Source: Anas platyrhynchos (taxonomy: Eukaryota; Chordata; Aves; Anseriformes; Anatidae). Taken from it: a stretch of DNA of 64,000 nt. Below the pieces are notes generated by a model. It was not told where the DNA came from. It saw nothing but the letters and a program-made list of their open reading frames with translations, and made no database searches. The stretch is taken from the NCBI RefSeq assembly GCF_047663525.1, contig NC_092597.1, forward strand, positions 25,072,501-25,136,500. The letters are read 5' to 3'. Made by a program: the position numbers and the translations under genes. Positions 22,701-37,700 of this stretch are shown piece after piece; position 1 is the first letter of the stretch; the number at the start of each line of letters is the position of its first letter.

Positions 22701-25700
22701 ACACTAAAAACTTTCCTTGTGCTTTTTTTTTTCTTCCTTTCTTTGAAAGGCTTCTACTTTCTCATGCTGAACCAGGCATTCTGCATCTCAAACTGCGTCA
22801 GAAACTAGACTTCTACAAGGATAGATTTAATCGTTATTTGTCACGGAGAAGGCTTGAACAAGGCTTGATCTCGCTTAGCGCAAATTTCTTTTAAGTTGCT
22901 TATTCTTACCATCTGTTGTTTGCTTTTTGATTCTGGAAGTTAATATTGTTCAAAGGAATTTAACAGACACTTGGTGGCTTTATAGCTCAATATAACAAAT
23001 TTAATTAAATTAAGGCAGAAAATACAGGTTGAAGTAGACTTCAGTAGTTGAGGCAGAGTTTTTCCTTATCTGAAAGTGGTCTTCATGCTAATATAACTAT
23101 TATAGAGAATCTTTCCAGAACCCTTGTTTGTCTGACTGAGAACAGCTACTGATTTGCCATACTTGCCCTGTACTTCATGATTTGGTAGTAGGAAAGGTGA
23201 GCCAAGGATCATGTCTGACTGGCAGAAGTACTGAAAAGTAATGAATGATGATAATTTCTTGTAGCAAGAATGTGGCAGTTAACACTCATTTAAATGGATA
23301 AAAAAAAAAAAAAAAAAACAACCAACCAACCAAACAAAACTTTGTTTTAATCCATAGGTTTGTTCTGAGCTTGCTCTGCTCTGTAATCTAGCATCATCAT
23401 CTGGAAATAATAAGCAGCCCAATTTGGGATAACCTGATGTTCAGTATGCCACTTTTTTCATTTTAGGATATTTTTGTTCCAACTCAGAGCCCAGAGAAGA
23501 GACATGAAGGAGAAGAAAAAAATGTTGCTTTAACCTGTTCGTGCTTACCAGGAAACCTCTCTGGAACCACAGATGTTTTGTCAAAGGTGCCTATAGGGGA
23601 CTCTGTGCCACAGCCTTCGGAGTCCTGTAGTCTGATCCTTTCTGTAAGTGAATGTAGCGAGTCTACAAAAGCAGAAATCAGTTCAGGCTCTCTGAAAACT
23701 AGCCAAGATAGTGAAACTTTACGGGTACAGAAGGTTCCTGAATGCAAGGCCTCAGACTTGAGCCTTTGTGCTGTGGAGAATGACAACACAAAACTGAGAC
23801 TGGATGCAGGCCATCAAGCCCTCTCTGAGAACTGTGAAAAAGCAAAAAAAGAGGGTATAAAAACTGCAGGAAAGCCTGTAATGCAGTTAGTTAATGCAGG
23901 TGAAGCAGGAAATGAGTCACTAGCCCTTACAGCTCATCAGGATCATGGGTGTATTTCTGGAAGTCAAGCTGCTGAACATCAGTCTGGTCAGCCTGCGATT
24001 TTGTCCTGTACTCAGGGCAGAGAAGCACGGTCTGAGGGTTATCCATTGGAAGAGAGTTCTGAACCTGAGGCAGTTCCTGAGACTCAATGTGAAGAACAAG
24101 AAGAAAAGCTGCAAGTAGAAGAGAAGCAAATAAACAAAGATGAGTCTCTTGTTAACATAGCCCTTTCTCAGAGTTTTATCCTTGAAAGGGAAGTACAGAG
24201 TCATGAAGACATGGAAGTGGATTTTGCTGGTGGCTTTGGTAAAAATAGCAAAAAATTGTCTGGTCATACTGAAGAATTAGGAAAGGTTGGACCAGAATGC
24301 TGTGTAAAAGAAACTTTACAAGACTGTACTTCTGGCATTGGAGAGGCAAAGAACATGGATAAACTGTCCTCTAAAGCTACTTCAGAAAACATGCCAAAAC
24401 TCAGTAAAGTTTTATCTAAGCCTTCTGTAGGGGTGTTAATGGAACAGCATAACAATTTGTTTCCTAGATTAAAGACTGACATTCCATCAGAAGTGGCATT
24501 GTGTGTGAAAAGCCACCCAGATGGTTCAGAATTAGACCAGGCAATGAAAATGGAGAATCACACACCACTGCAGGAGAAGGGGGTTGACGTGCTTGTGGCT
24601 CAGCAGGAGAATTGTATACAGAAGAGTACAGAGGATACTGCTATGACAAGGAATCTGGAGCAAGAAGAGAAGATGCAGCCACAGGAGAGGGTAGCTGCTA
24701 AGTCTCCCAGTCCTTCCAATGGTAAGTGAATTTAGGTTAGTAGTTCGTAAGTGTGTATACTTTGAATAATGTCAAGGGGGCTGTGTACAGTCCTCAGAGT
24801 TTTTGGGAAACGCTGGTTCTGAATGGATGTTGAACAGCCTATCTTCAGAGCCGAAGTGAAAGTTACTGTTAACGTGTGTAAGGTGCTGTTCCCTTTTTCA
24901 CCATTGCAGCACTGCTGCAGGCAAGAGTGATGAAAAGTAATTCATACTCCTAACACCCCCTTGCTGTTTTATGGTAGAAACTCTGAGCAACTTTGAAAAC
25001 TTGGAATGTTCTGACCTTGGCAGTGCTGATGGATTTCTGTATTTTTTTTTTCTTTTTTTTTTTTTCCTGAAGCAACAATGGTAGTGTCCTTGAAAGGAAA
25101 AGGGTCTGCGGGTAGTCTATACTTCCCTTTTAGGTGTCCTTACTGTTTGTTTGTTTATTTATTTTCTCCTTTCATTCTCAGGGGAGGATTTTCTTTGTGG
25201 AGATATACAGAGCAGCTTTAAGCGAGACATTAATATAGCAAATCTATCTTGAGTAATTTGAAGTTGAATGCTTTTTACTTTCACATAAGCTGTTCTTCAG
25301 TAGGCATTGTCATGAAGCAAAGTAAAAACTGACAGAAGTTTAACCTATTTTGCACGTATCCTTTTGTATCCCCACCTCCCCCCCCTTTTTTTTTTTTTAA
25401 ATCTGGGACAAGATTTTTTGAAGTGAGATAGAATAAGGAACAGTTCTGTCTGAAGCTTAACCAACAACAGATTGAAAAGTGTTGTGTTTTTTTTTTCTTT
25501 TTTTCTTTAAATTGTTTTGCCATGCAGCTCTGCATAATTACTGGTCAAGGATGGGGAATAAGTGTCTGGAAACAATGAAAGGGAGCAACCCCAACAATGC
25601 TGCCTTAAAGCGTTTGTCTGAATAGAGCCATGAACTCTTTATAATGTTACCATGGTTTCATTTCAGTGTTGAAACCTCTTTAACTTGCTGTTGTGTAGTT

Positions 25701-28700
25701 AAGGAATCTGGAACGCTGTACCTGAGTTTTGTGGAGATTTTGCCTCTTCGTTGGCTCTGTTTTAAAGCAGTTCTGTTCTCCTCAAATGAGAAAATAATAG
25801 AAGACAGTGTTTTAGTTGGTATTAAGTCATACACATTTTTGTGATGTAACTTTTCATTATAAACTGCAGGATCAGAGAGAAGGAGAGGAGAGTTTTCCCC
25901 ATCTTGTGATGGCAGTAGGTAACTTCCTGTCTCCTGAAGTTGGTGACTAAAAGCTGAGTGTGTGGAAACATTAGTTCTCAATAGGTGATTGTTATCTTTA
26001 CATCTGAGCAGACCAGTATGTTAGTTTATGTTTACTTAAGTCTCTACACTGATTTGGGTAGTTCATGCTCTGAATTACCTAAGTCATTCAATTATAGTAC
26101 AGAAGAAGATTAATATAATTGCGGAGTGCTATTTAAATTAAATGAGATGTTCAACAGGGAAGATATTTATGAACCACCTGGTAGATTCAGATTGACCAGT
26201 CTGTGATCTTGTTTTATGGAACCTATACAACCATGGACTAGATTTGAATCACTCCTAGTGCTTGAAGGTTGTGGTATTGTAGTATTGTCCTATAGTCTGT
26301 TCTTCAGAGCTTTGTTCAATGTTTTCTTGTTTTTATTTTGAGAAATTAGTGTAAGATATACAGCTCAAACATATTTCCTAATGTTCAGTCTTATTTTTCC
26401 CTTTATGGACTCAGAGCTGATAACTGGTCTGAGCAATTTTCTATTCTTTATCACCGAGAGATCTATTCTTTGTCGGTGGGGGATATCTCACTTAAGTCCT
26501 CTGCCAACTTACGGTTTGTTTTTTATCAAGACCTGTATATTTCTTCAAAACTTCTCTGATCAGTCTCACTAGTCCAATATTTTTTGCTATTTTCTGAACT
26601 ACTTGTTTACTCTTCCCACTTATGAACTGATCCTGCCATTTATGACAGCTTTGGCTGTTTCTTCCTGATAGCTTTTTGAGTGCATTCTTATATGCTTCCC
26701 TCCCCTTTTCTTCAGTTCTTGTGACCTTGAACCGTGCTGACTTCTGGAACATGTGATCCTGTTCGGAAAGGTCAGAATGGCAGATTTCAGAAAGGAACAA
26801 GATGAAGAGCTTTCTTCTTTATGTCTGAGCAGACGTAGGTGAGATGACTTTGAAGTGCTAGATGGAGATTCGGATGAAAAGGGATTGAGTGTAATACTTG
26901 TGTGCTTTTAATAACAAATTTTCTGACAAGCTTGGAAAATACCCCCCAAAAAGCTGTTTAATAGTATGGAACTGTCTGGCAACAAAAACTTGAGATACTC
27001 AAAAATAGGATGAAGGTATTTTGCGTTGTAAGTTACAAATGACAGGTAAATATTCATATCTGTAGAAGTTGGATTACAGTGCGGTAGAGAAGAGAGATTT
27101 GAATGCTTATGTATGTCATCAGTTTTGGAGAGATTTCCAGCAAAGGACAGTAGCATTTTTCAAGCTGGACTTTACTATTATTATCTGTTGACCTATTTTA
27201 AAGCAAAATAAAGCTTAAATTACTTTCAAGCCGCATGCAGCCTTGTGGCCATAGCTTTTTAATATCACTGACATCTGAGAAACACTTCTACCGTGATTGC
27301 TTTATTTTGAGCTAAGTATATGTTTAGTCATACAAAAATTCCCTTGCTTTAGGGGGTTCTGATCTCTTTGCTTAGATTTAAAAACTCCACTTTCTCAATA
27401 ATGAACTCATATGAATCAGTCTGTATTTTTGAGCACTGTTTAGTATGCCAGCTATCATACCAATTTAACTGATGTAACTTTTGCACCCATTCTTCTGAAT
27501 GCGGTTTCACCAATGAAGCATTTAAGTGTTTTTTGGTTTTGCTTTCTTTAACATCCCATAACTAGCGACAAACAGTTTCTTTCAGAATGTTATAACAAAA
27601 TTCTGGCTGTTGCTGAGCAAGAAAGAAGAGCGTTTCAGTTGACCAGAAATGCAATGATTTCATGCGTTTTCTGACTTAAGGTCTTTGTTTGCATGGGGAA
27701 CCAAGCACTAAGCAAATGGCATGCTGGAGGCAATTTGGTAGCATTTGTTTTGTCAACTGAGACAGTAGTGTCATCAGTTTCAGATTTAGGTTATGTTGCT
27801 GGGGTACATCTGAATTCCACAAATTCTTGTACAAAGTTTGGGGGCTGCCACTTCAGTGAGATTTAGGGAAAGCTTTCACTATTGTTTAAAAGTGGTCTGA
27901 TTTAATCATGATTCATTTTTTCAAATTAGGGGAAAAAAATACCATAGAATCATAGAATATCCCGAGTTGGAAGGGACCCGTAAGGATCATCAAGTTCAAC
28001 TCCTGGCACTGCACAGGTCTGCCCAAAAGTTTAGACCATGTGACTAAGTACACAGTCCAATCACTTCTTAAATTCAGACAGGCTTGGTGCAGTGACTGCC
28101 TCCCTGGGGAGCTTGTTCCTGTGTGCAATCAGTATCAGACTTTGGAGGCTCTGCACAAAATCTGCATTTCCAGGGTTTTAGATACTCTGTGGACCAATAA
28201 TACCAGCCTCTTTGTTAGATTATTTTGTTGCCATTTAATGGTATGGATGTTCTATTGTTTTTTTTTTTTTTTTTTTTTTCCCTTTGGTCCTTCCCATTTA
28301 GGGGCTTGCAGTAAGCTCATTGTGCCCATGTAATAGTACTACACTAAAGACTGAAAATCATGTTCTCTGTGAACTGAGGAATTAACCAGTCAGAAGAGAA
28401 TCAGTCTACTTTGGTATACAATTTCCCCCTGTATTTTCCCCAATATTGAATGGCAGATGCATATGGATGAATATAAGAGCAAAAATGTAGTGAGGAGATA
28501 CTTCTCCAGAAGCCTCTGTTTCATCACTCAAAAATGTATGGTTTAGGAACTTTTTTTTTTTTTTTCTTGAATAGGTGTTCTTCTCTCCCTCCATGAAAAT
28601 TCTCACTGTGTTTAACCTCTTTAAAGTTCTAGGCATCAAAGGTTCTTGCAATAGGAAGATTGACATCTTAAATTATATTCTGAGTTTTTAAAAAAATAAT

Positions 28701-31700
28701 ACCCCAACTGTCTTTATTTCACCAGGTATTAGTTTCATTTGATGACCCCTAATTCTGAAACCTTAAAAATCTGATAACTTCAATTTGTGTAGAATCCTGT
28801 ATATGGCAAGAATGAAGGTACTTGATATCAGTATAGTAAAATCTATTTCCTTTCTATTAAGCCATTTTAGATATTAGGGAAGTGTAAAGATACAGAGGAG
28901 ATCAAATATTATTTAACACGAAGGTGAGTGATGATGTTTTAGATACTGTGTTGTTAATTTCCTCTAACTGAAAGAAGGAAAATAACTTTTTATGTAGAAG
29001 ATAATACATTTTTTAAAATTGAATTAAAAAAAAAAAAAGACTACTGTTAACAAGCATGGGGCATTTGCTATGCTGGGACTGGGTATCTCTGAAGATGATG
29101 TGGCATGGTCAAGAGAACAGTATAGGTCTTTGAATTAGACAAGAGTATTGGTTCTATTAAATAAACTGTTTGGCAGGACACTGCTGGAATGATGATAAAG
29201 ACGAGTAACTATAATTGTATAATGAAGCTGAACATTATATTCCACGTCTGTATGGGGTTTTATTGAGTTCACAATCCCCAGCTTCTTTTTCAAGAGAGCA
29301 TGAATAAAACTTCTTTTAGCTTGAGGTAATATTTCTCTTGCATATCATGCTTAACACATCTTTTCTTAGATAAATCTAAATACAACTTAAAAACATCACA
29401 TTTAGCTTGATTTACATTCCGAAGAGAGGTGTAAAATGAACCATGTTTGGAGAAAATTAACTTGAAAATTAATGCTTGTGGTTGTATCTTGCATATTTAT
29501 ATTACACTAAATAATAGAGTTGTCATAGAATCATAGAACAGCTTGGGTTGGAAGGAACATTAAAGATCATCTAGTTCCAACCTCCCTGCCATAGGCAAGG
29601 ATGCCACCCACTAGGTCAGGTTGGCCAAGGCCCCATCCAGCCTGGCCTTGAACACTTTCAGGGATGGGGCATCCACAGCCTCTCTGGGCAACTTGTTCCA
29701 GTGCCCTCACTACCCTTACAGCAAAGAATTTCCTGCTAATGTCTGATCTAAACCTATCCTCTTTTAGTTTAAGACCGTTCCCCCTTATCCTATTGTTATG
29801 TACCTGAGTAACGAGTCCTCCTCCATCTTTTTTTTTTTTTTTTTTTTTTTTTTGTTTATAAGACCCCTTTAAGCACTGAAAGGCTGCAGTGAAGTCTCCC
29901 CTGAGCCTTCTCTTCTCCAGGCTGAACAGCCCCAGCTCTCTCAGCCCTTCTTCACAGGAGAGGTGCTCCAGCTCTCTCATCATTTTTGCGGCCCTCCTCT
30001 GGACTCGCTCTAACAGGTCCCCATCTTTCTTGTGCTGGGGTCCCCAAACCTGGGCGCAGTATTCCAGGCGGGGCCTCACAAGGGCAGAGCAGAGGAGGAC
30101 AGCCACCTCCCTCGACCTGCTGATCAGACCTTTCTTGATGCAGCCCAGGACACAGTTGGCCTTCGGGGCTGCAAGCACACACTGCTGGCTCACATCGAGC
30201 CTTCCGTCCTCCAGAACCCCCAGGTCAACCCTGCAGAGCTGCTCAAAGAGTTCTCCGAGTCCATACTCCTGTCTGGGATTGCCCCGACCTGGGTGCAGCA
30301 CCTTGCGCTTGACTTGCTGAACCTCACGCGGTTCACGTGGTGGGCCCGCTTCTCCAGCCTGGCCAGATCCCTTTAGATGGCATTTCTTCTTTCTGTCGTA
30401 CCAGCTGCACCACTCAGCTTGGTGTCATCTGCAAACTCGTCGAGGGTGCACTTGATCCTATCGTCATGTCCTTGATGAAGATCTCGAAAAGCACCAGTCC
30501 CAAGACAGACCCCTGAGGGATACTGCTCGTCACCAGCCTCCACCTGGCCATAGAACCATTGACCACTACTCCCTGGGTATGGCCATCGAGCCAATTCCTT
30601 ATCCGACGGATGGTCCACCCTTCAAATCCATATCTTTCCAATTTATAGATTAGGATGTCGTGTGGGACTGTGTCAAAAGCCTTACAGAAGTCCAGGTAGA
30701 GGATATCGGTCGGTCTTCCCTTGTCAACGGATGCAGTCACTCCATCGTAGAGGGCCACCGGATTAGTCAGGCATGATTTGCCCTTGGTGATGCCGTGCTG
30801 GCTGTCTCAGATCACCTCCTTGTCTCGCATGTGCCTTAACACTGCCTCCAGGAAGATCTGTTCTGCGATCTTGGCTTGGAGCAGCTAATTACATATGATT
30901 ACTTGATACCTGACACACAGTGTTTGCTACTTGCCCTTTGCTACTTGTACTATCAATGGTATCAGCTCCAGTACCTGATTATTTAGCACTTGAAAAATAT
31001 AAAGGACTTATTCTCCCCAGAACTTATTCATATTGCATCAGGAGGTCCTGAATTTGCTCTTTACTTACAGTGGGAGGGACTTTGCTCTCTTGTCCCCCGC
31101 GTAGAGGTTTGGGGACGCAAGGGGCATGGGAAGCCTGACCGCTAGTGAAGACTGAGGCAAAAAAGTTGTTCAGTATCTCAGCCTTCTCTGCATCTGTTGT
31201 TACCAGTTCACTGTCTTCTTTTGTCAGAGGCAACACTCTCCTTAGTCTTTTTTTTTTTTCTTTTTTTTTTTTTGCATCCAATGTACCTGTAGAACCCCTT
31301 TTTGCTATTCTTTGCATCCCTTGCCAAGTTTACTTCTGTCAGTGCATTGGCTTTCCTGACCCCATCCAGACATCCATCCATTTCCCATCCCTGCACATCC
31401 AGACAGTATTTCTGTACTCTTCCCAGGTCACATGGCCTTGTTTCCACCGTCTGTGCATTTCCTTCTTTTGCCTAGGTTTGACTAGAAGGTCCTTGTTCAA
31501 CCATGCTGGTTTCCTACCTTCCCTGCTTGATTTATTGTGTATGGGAATAGAGAGCTCTTGCGCTCTAAGGCAAATATCCTTAAAGAGTTGCCAGCTCTGA
31601 TCGGATCCTCTGTCCCTAAGGACTGTGTCCCATGGGATCTCATCCACTAATTCTTCGAACAGGTGGAAGTACACTCTTCTGAAGTTCACTTTGCTCTTAG

Positions 31701-34700
31701 CCAGGTCCATGTCCCTTGAGATCACGTAGGATTGCTCTATGTTACGAGAGAGTTGAGGCTTTTGAGATGTTCTGCCTGCTGCCTTCAGACTCCTGCACTG
31801 CAATGGAAAAGTACGCATCGTCATTTTTTTTTTTTTGTTGCCATCACTCTGACTAAGGTATGAAGAGCTTTAAAGCATCATCCGACTTCTCTTAAAGCAG
31901 GTTTGTTCTCATAACAGTTATTTCCAACAGGAGGCAAATCAGCAGATAATGAAGCATACATCAGTATGCACAAACTTTGGGTGAGGACTAGAAGGATCTT
32001 GAAGAGTCCAAGAAGCAGGAGTAGAAACCAATGGTGAGGTGGGTAGGGGCACGTCCTCCTGTTTATGAAGTTGCCTTGAATGAACTTAAGTGAACTGTTC
32101 ATTTATTCTACAAAAAAAAAAAAAAAACAAACACTCATAGGATGGAATATGATAGAGTAGAGGGAGAAAAGGGATGATCTGGAAGGCCTCTAGAAGTACA
32201 TACAGTTCTTTCTTATTTGCTAATCTAGTCCTTTTTGATGTATCACAGGTAGGTATAAAATACCAACAGAGAACACTGATGTAATCAAGCTTTTGTCCTG
32301 TCTAGCAGCACTAGTGAGTTAAGAGCAGAGGTAAGAGATGGCTTTTTGAAAGAGAAAGCGGAAGTTCTTAAATGTAAGTCATGGTTTGTGTTGGTTGTGG
32401 ATATTTTTGGCCCTGCCTCCCCCACACTGTACCAGTTTGAATATAAGTCATTGCTCTAGTTTTATTAGCTGCTTAGATAGTAAAACGTTCCTATGTCTTC
32501 CACATAGTGGTCTTTCCTCTCTGCTTTCTTCTTTTGAAAATAATCCTGTAGCATGATCTGCAAGAGCGATTGGGTAGATGTGTGCACAGAAGACAAAATG
32601 GCCATCCACTAATAGTCTTCTGTGTACATCTTCATGTGGCTGAGAGCCATAGTATGCACCACATCCCTTTTAGAAGTGATGGATAGGGAGAAGAAGTAGA
32701 GCAGAGGGGCCTGAGCTGCAGGCTGGCTATCTATGCAGTAATAGTGTGCAAGAAGCATCACCACATGTAGAAAAGGGAGTGAGACTTAGATTTGTTATCC
32801 TCTTCTCTTGTAGATGAAAATTTGCTTTGCTTAGCTTGATGCACAGCTGGAAGAATCGATTGTCTCCTAAGGGTGTAGTTTTGTGCTATGCTGGTAGTTG
32901 CTATTTGCACTGTGCTGTAAAACATCCAGCTCTCCCTGTGAAAGTTACCTAAGAAATTGAAATTTTTTATACCTTAGCATTAGCAAACTGGAGAGCGGCA
33001 AAGTGAGCCAAAGAAAGACTGAATCTTTTGATGCTGAAAGATAAAAGCAAATGTTATAGGATGATGGTCTTAAGGATATAGGAGAAGATTTTAGAGAAAT
33101 ATAACCTTTCATTGTTTGAATGGTTGGTACAGATAGGTGAAAGTAATTAAGCTTTCAGGCATACTATGCATTTTTTCAGGTCAGGCATTCAAAAGCCATT
33201 TGAGAGGAATGGTAATTGGCCTTTTGATATGCAGTGAACCCACAAAGTATGAATATCATTGTTCTGTGAAATACCTGCCCACTGCAAAAACGCTCTGGAG
33301 TCCCTAAGATGATCTTAAGGATATTGCAGTTGCTGAACCATATCTTCAAAACCTGTGGTGGTATAGCGGCTGATGGTGAAGATGAGTTTCCAAAAGGACA
33401 GTAAATAACTTTTTACAGGCTATCTTTTTTTTTCTTTCTTCCTCCCCCTTCCCCCATGAGTGGGTTATGTCTTTGTCATGTATTTATGGCATCATTTCCC
33501 CCAAGGCAGTTGTGTATATTATATGTGAGCATCTTGTGTAACTGCAGAGTGATGCACTATGTCTTGCGATAAATAAAAATTGTATGTGAGTATCTGGTGC
33601 TAGCTCTTGAAACCTTTACTAGAAAATTTCCAATACTGTTTAGTTTTGCTATTTTTTAATACATGCCTATTAAAATTAGAAGTTATAATGTGATTTGCAT
33701 TGTTTGAGCAATGTTTTGTGAAAACGAAGGTTAGGATTAAAGATGATGAAAACCAATTTTGACCATAATGTGGGGGAGGAAATGGTTATTCTTTTAATCT
33801 TATTTAAAAAATTCCATGTAATCTGTAAAGACTGATGCTTGCATATTAATGTCCTGGTGGCAGCTGTCAGCTGGTTATAATACTGCAATATCTATTATTT
33901 CCCTTAAAAGTTTACTCTGATGGCAAGTTTCCGATGTTATTGTCTAACTGTTCATTGACTGCTGCTATATATTCAAGCTCATAGGTAGCTATCTGAATCA
34001 CAGAACGCTTGTGGTTGGAAGGGACTTCTGCAGGTTATCTGGTCCAACCCACGGCTCAGTTGAGATCACCCTGAGCAGGTTGCACAGGACTACGTCCAAG
34101 TGGGGTATATCTGCTGACCCAAGGCTAGCTATTTAGAATCATATGGTGATTTGGGTTGGAAAGGGCATTAAAGCTCATGTAATTCTAAACCCTTGCCATG
34201 GGCAGGGACACCTTCCACTAGAGCAGGTTGCTCAGAGCCTCATCCAATTTTCCACTTTTCCAACATCCACTTTCAGGGATGCGGTATCCACAGTGTCTCT
34301 GGGCAATCTGTTCCAGTGCCTCACCACACTCGTAGTGAAGCATTTCTTCCTAATGTCTAATCTAAATCTATGCTCTTTTAGTTTAAAACTGTTGTCCCTT
34401 GTCCTGTCACTACACACCCTGATGAAAAGTCCCTCCCCATCTTTCCTGCAGGCCGCCTTTAAGTACAGGAAGGCTGGTATAAGGTCTCCCTAGAGCTTTC
34501 TCTTCTCTAGGCTGAATGACCGCAGCTCTCTCAGCTGTCTTCACAGGGGAGGTGTTCCAGCCCTCTGGACCCATTCTAATAGGTCTATGTCTTTCTTAGG
34601 CTGGGGACCCCATAGCTAAACGTGAGGTTTCACAAGAGCGGAGCAGAGGGTGAAAATCACTTTCCTCAGCCTGCTACACTTCTTTTGATGCAGCCCAGGA

Positions 34701-37700
34701 TACAGTTGGCTTTCTGGGCTGCAGGTGCACATTGCCAGCTTGTGTTGAGTCTCTCATCAACCAGTGCCCCAAGTCCTTCTCTTCAGGGCTGCTCTCAATC
34801 TGTTGTCCACCCAGCCTGTATTTATGCTTGGGATTGCCCCGACTCAGGTGTAGGACCTTGCTCTTGGCCTTGTTGAATTGCATCAGGTTCACGTGAGCCC
34901 ACTTCCCCAGCCTCTCCAGCCTGTCCAGGCCACTCTGGAAGGCATCCCTTCCCTCCAGTATGTCAACTGCACCATTCAGTTTGGTGTCATCTGCAAACTT
35001 GCTGAGGGTGCACTCGATCTCACTGTCCATGTTGCCGACAAAAATGTTAAAGAGCACCTGTCCCGGTACCGACGCCTGAGGGACACTGCTCATCACTGGT
35101 CTGCGCATGGACATCAAGTCATTGAACAGAATTATTTGAGTGCAACCACCCAGCCATTTCCTTACCCACCAAGTGGTCCATCCATCACATTGACGTATTT
35201 CCAGTTTAGAGACCAGAATGTCATGCAGGACAGTGTCAAATGCTTTGCATAAGTCCAGGTAGATGACATCAGTTGCTCTTCTGTTATCCATGATGATAAT
35301 ACACCATTCTGTGCAAGGTTAGGTTATTAATTCAGGCAACACATAGCTCTGCCTATACAGTTGTGTCCTAACTTTCATTTTTGTTTCTGGCCTTGTTTCT
35401 GTTCTCTGTGCAAAATCCTGAGCACTTTTCAAGAAAACCTGCATTCTGCAGAAGTCGTTTTCACATGAGGATATTTAGTCTCACTTTCATCTAGCTTCTG
35501 GAGACAACTGCATCAAAGTAGACCACAGTCCAGACTTCAACCGAGAGAGACTTTCCACATGAAAAGTGAGGAAGATCAGTTAGAGCAGCAATCCTGAGTC
35601 CACTAACTGTTCAGGAGGTTTCTGTACAGGATAGCACAAGGGTTATGCTTTTCCTCATTTCCACACCGCAGTGAACTTTTGCTTTTTGTACTTGGACTGG
35701 AGTACACTCCTGAAATTACTAATCCTGACTCTCCCTGTCTTTTAGGAACTCCATTTCATTTTACTTTGCCAAAGGAGGGTGATATCATTCAGCCCTTGAC
35801 CAGCATAACACCACCTCTTACTGGCCAGCTTAAAATGGGACCTAGAAGACACAGCACGCCAATTGGTGAGTTTGACCCAAATGGTTCTCTTCAGTTTGGA
35901 ACTTTTTATTCTAGATGCGGGATCATAGGATAACTCAAACCTGTCTTGGCAAAAAACATTGCTGCTGTTTGAGGAGGGTTCATCCCTCTTTTTCTTTCCT
36001 CGGTCTGTAATGAAGATGTTTGCTACCTTAGTATGGGGTTGTATGGAACATACCTTCCTTCATTGCATTCCGATATGTAACTCCATTAAAGAATGCAGAA
36101 GATCCCTTTGAGTAGTGAAAGCGCTTAAATTAAAAGAAGGTTGTTCCCAGCATTCATCGTTTGCAAGACTTTCTCTGCTGGGTTCACAAAATAACAGCTT
36201 GCATGTGTTGGAGAAAAGGAATTGTATATTTCTGGTAAATAGTAAATCAGTCTGCTCTCATCACAAGCTATGGATGATACTTGTGCTAAAAAACTTTGAT
36301 CCTCTCAGAACTCTAGGATGACCAGATAGGAATTTCCACTACTGCGCTATCACTAATAATGCATGCAGTGAAGCAGTTTCAAAACCAAACTGGGCCCTGA
36401 ACCACAGCAGTGGGAGCCACAATGGCTACTTCCATTTTTACTTCTTTGTTTTCCTATTTTCAGTGGCTGATAGTTGTCCAGACAGCACTATAGCAACTAG
36501 TGATGTTACAGCTGAGGGTACAATGGGGACCAACAATGTCACCATGGAAAGTGCAGTGGTATCAACGGATGTGTCAGAAGTGTGTGAAAAAGGAGATTCT
36601 CATGTAGTTCCTGAGGCTGATGCAAAACTCTCTCTGCAAATGAACCTTGTTACCCCTGTGAATGATGGGAGTGAGGAATCCCTGCGATTCTGCTTGGAAA
36701 GTAAGAGACTGAAACCTTGGAACATACAGGTTGTACTAGACTTCAACACCCTGACTTAGAATCTCTCCATGGCATTCCCTGAGATGATCTCTGAAATCTT
36801 GCAGTTTTTCTTCTTGGGCAGTGAGAAGAGAGGCCTCTGTTGTTGGGGGAAAGATATTTCCAGCAGACTGAAAATTGTGATGTGCATTTGCAATGTACAT
36901 TGCAATTGTTTGTGGGTGCTCTGTGAGACATGTAATCACAAGACAGAAAAAGAGTTTGATTATGTTAAGGAATGAAAAGATACTGAAAGTATGATCTGAA
37001 TGAACAAGTTTGATAGCATTTTAATCAGAATAGTGATATTCAGTCTAATAGCCTAAAACTTGCATATGTACATGTATATAGGCTCGGGGCTGTGATGATA
37101 AGTTGGGTTGGGAGGCCTGAGGACTCTTTGACATTACTCAGCCTCTCAGCTCACTGGGTGTGGGGTGCTAAGAAGGACAGGAGAGACTGTGACACTGAAA
37201 TTGTCCTTCCCTTCCCTCTTGTTTCAGAGCCTACAGCCAGTGACAGGAAAAATGGATCTGCTGCTGCTGCCAGGTAACTGGGCTTGTTGCTGTGCAGAGT
37301 CGAGACAGAGGTCTGGTTAGATCCTTTTTCTGCTCATTACCAGTGGAAGGGGGAATAACAGTTAAAATGAGACATAGAAGTAGGGAGCTCTTTTAAAGGT
37401 AGCAACAGCATCAACTCTTTAGTTCTTGTATCAGGTTTTAAGTGAGTAGATGTGGATGCGAGGTGGGTCCAAAACAGCTGGTTTCCTACCTGCTGTTCTG
37501 TTGTAGGCTTTGTGCTTTCCTACTAACATCAGCATTTTACCTCCTTTTGATTATAGTCAGAGCAGAAATTCATGTCTTGTGCAGTCCAGAATGCAGGTCT
37601 GCACTATCAACCTCTGAAATTTCAAACGTGGTTTTCTTTGTTATTGTGCAATTTTCTGCAAATAGTCTCAGCTCTGAGGAGTTCTGAAAGAAAATTCTGT

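Larger units (their letters stand above)
24722..35745 (+). other. TP53BP1: TP53BP1 intron 10 (11 kb)
   Basis: The longest intron. It holds CR1 fragments at 27942-28165, 29524-31845, 33995-34130 and 34133-35300, several T-runs (for example T22 at 28258-28279), and otherwise AT-rich unique DNA. A lysine-rich minus-strand open frame at 26492-26800 is unexplained. No missing family exon is expected here: the protein aligns directly from exon 10 to exon 11. Confidence 0.8.

Noticed and set aside
29889..30376. Plus-strand open frames of 114-143 codons
   Set aside because: They are antisense to a CR1 reverse-transcriptase segment.
31145..31600. 151-codon plus-strand open frame
   Set aside because: Antisense to the upstream part of the same CR1 copy.
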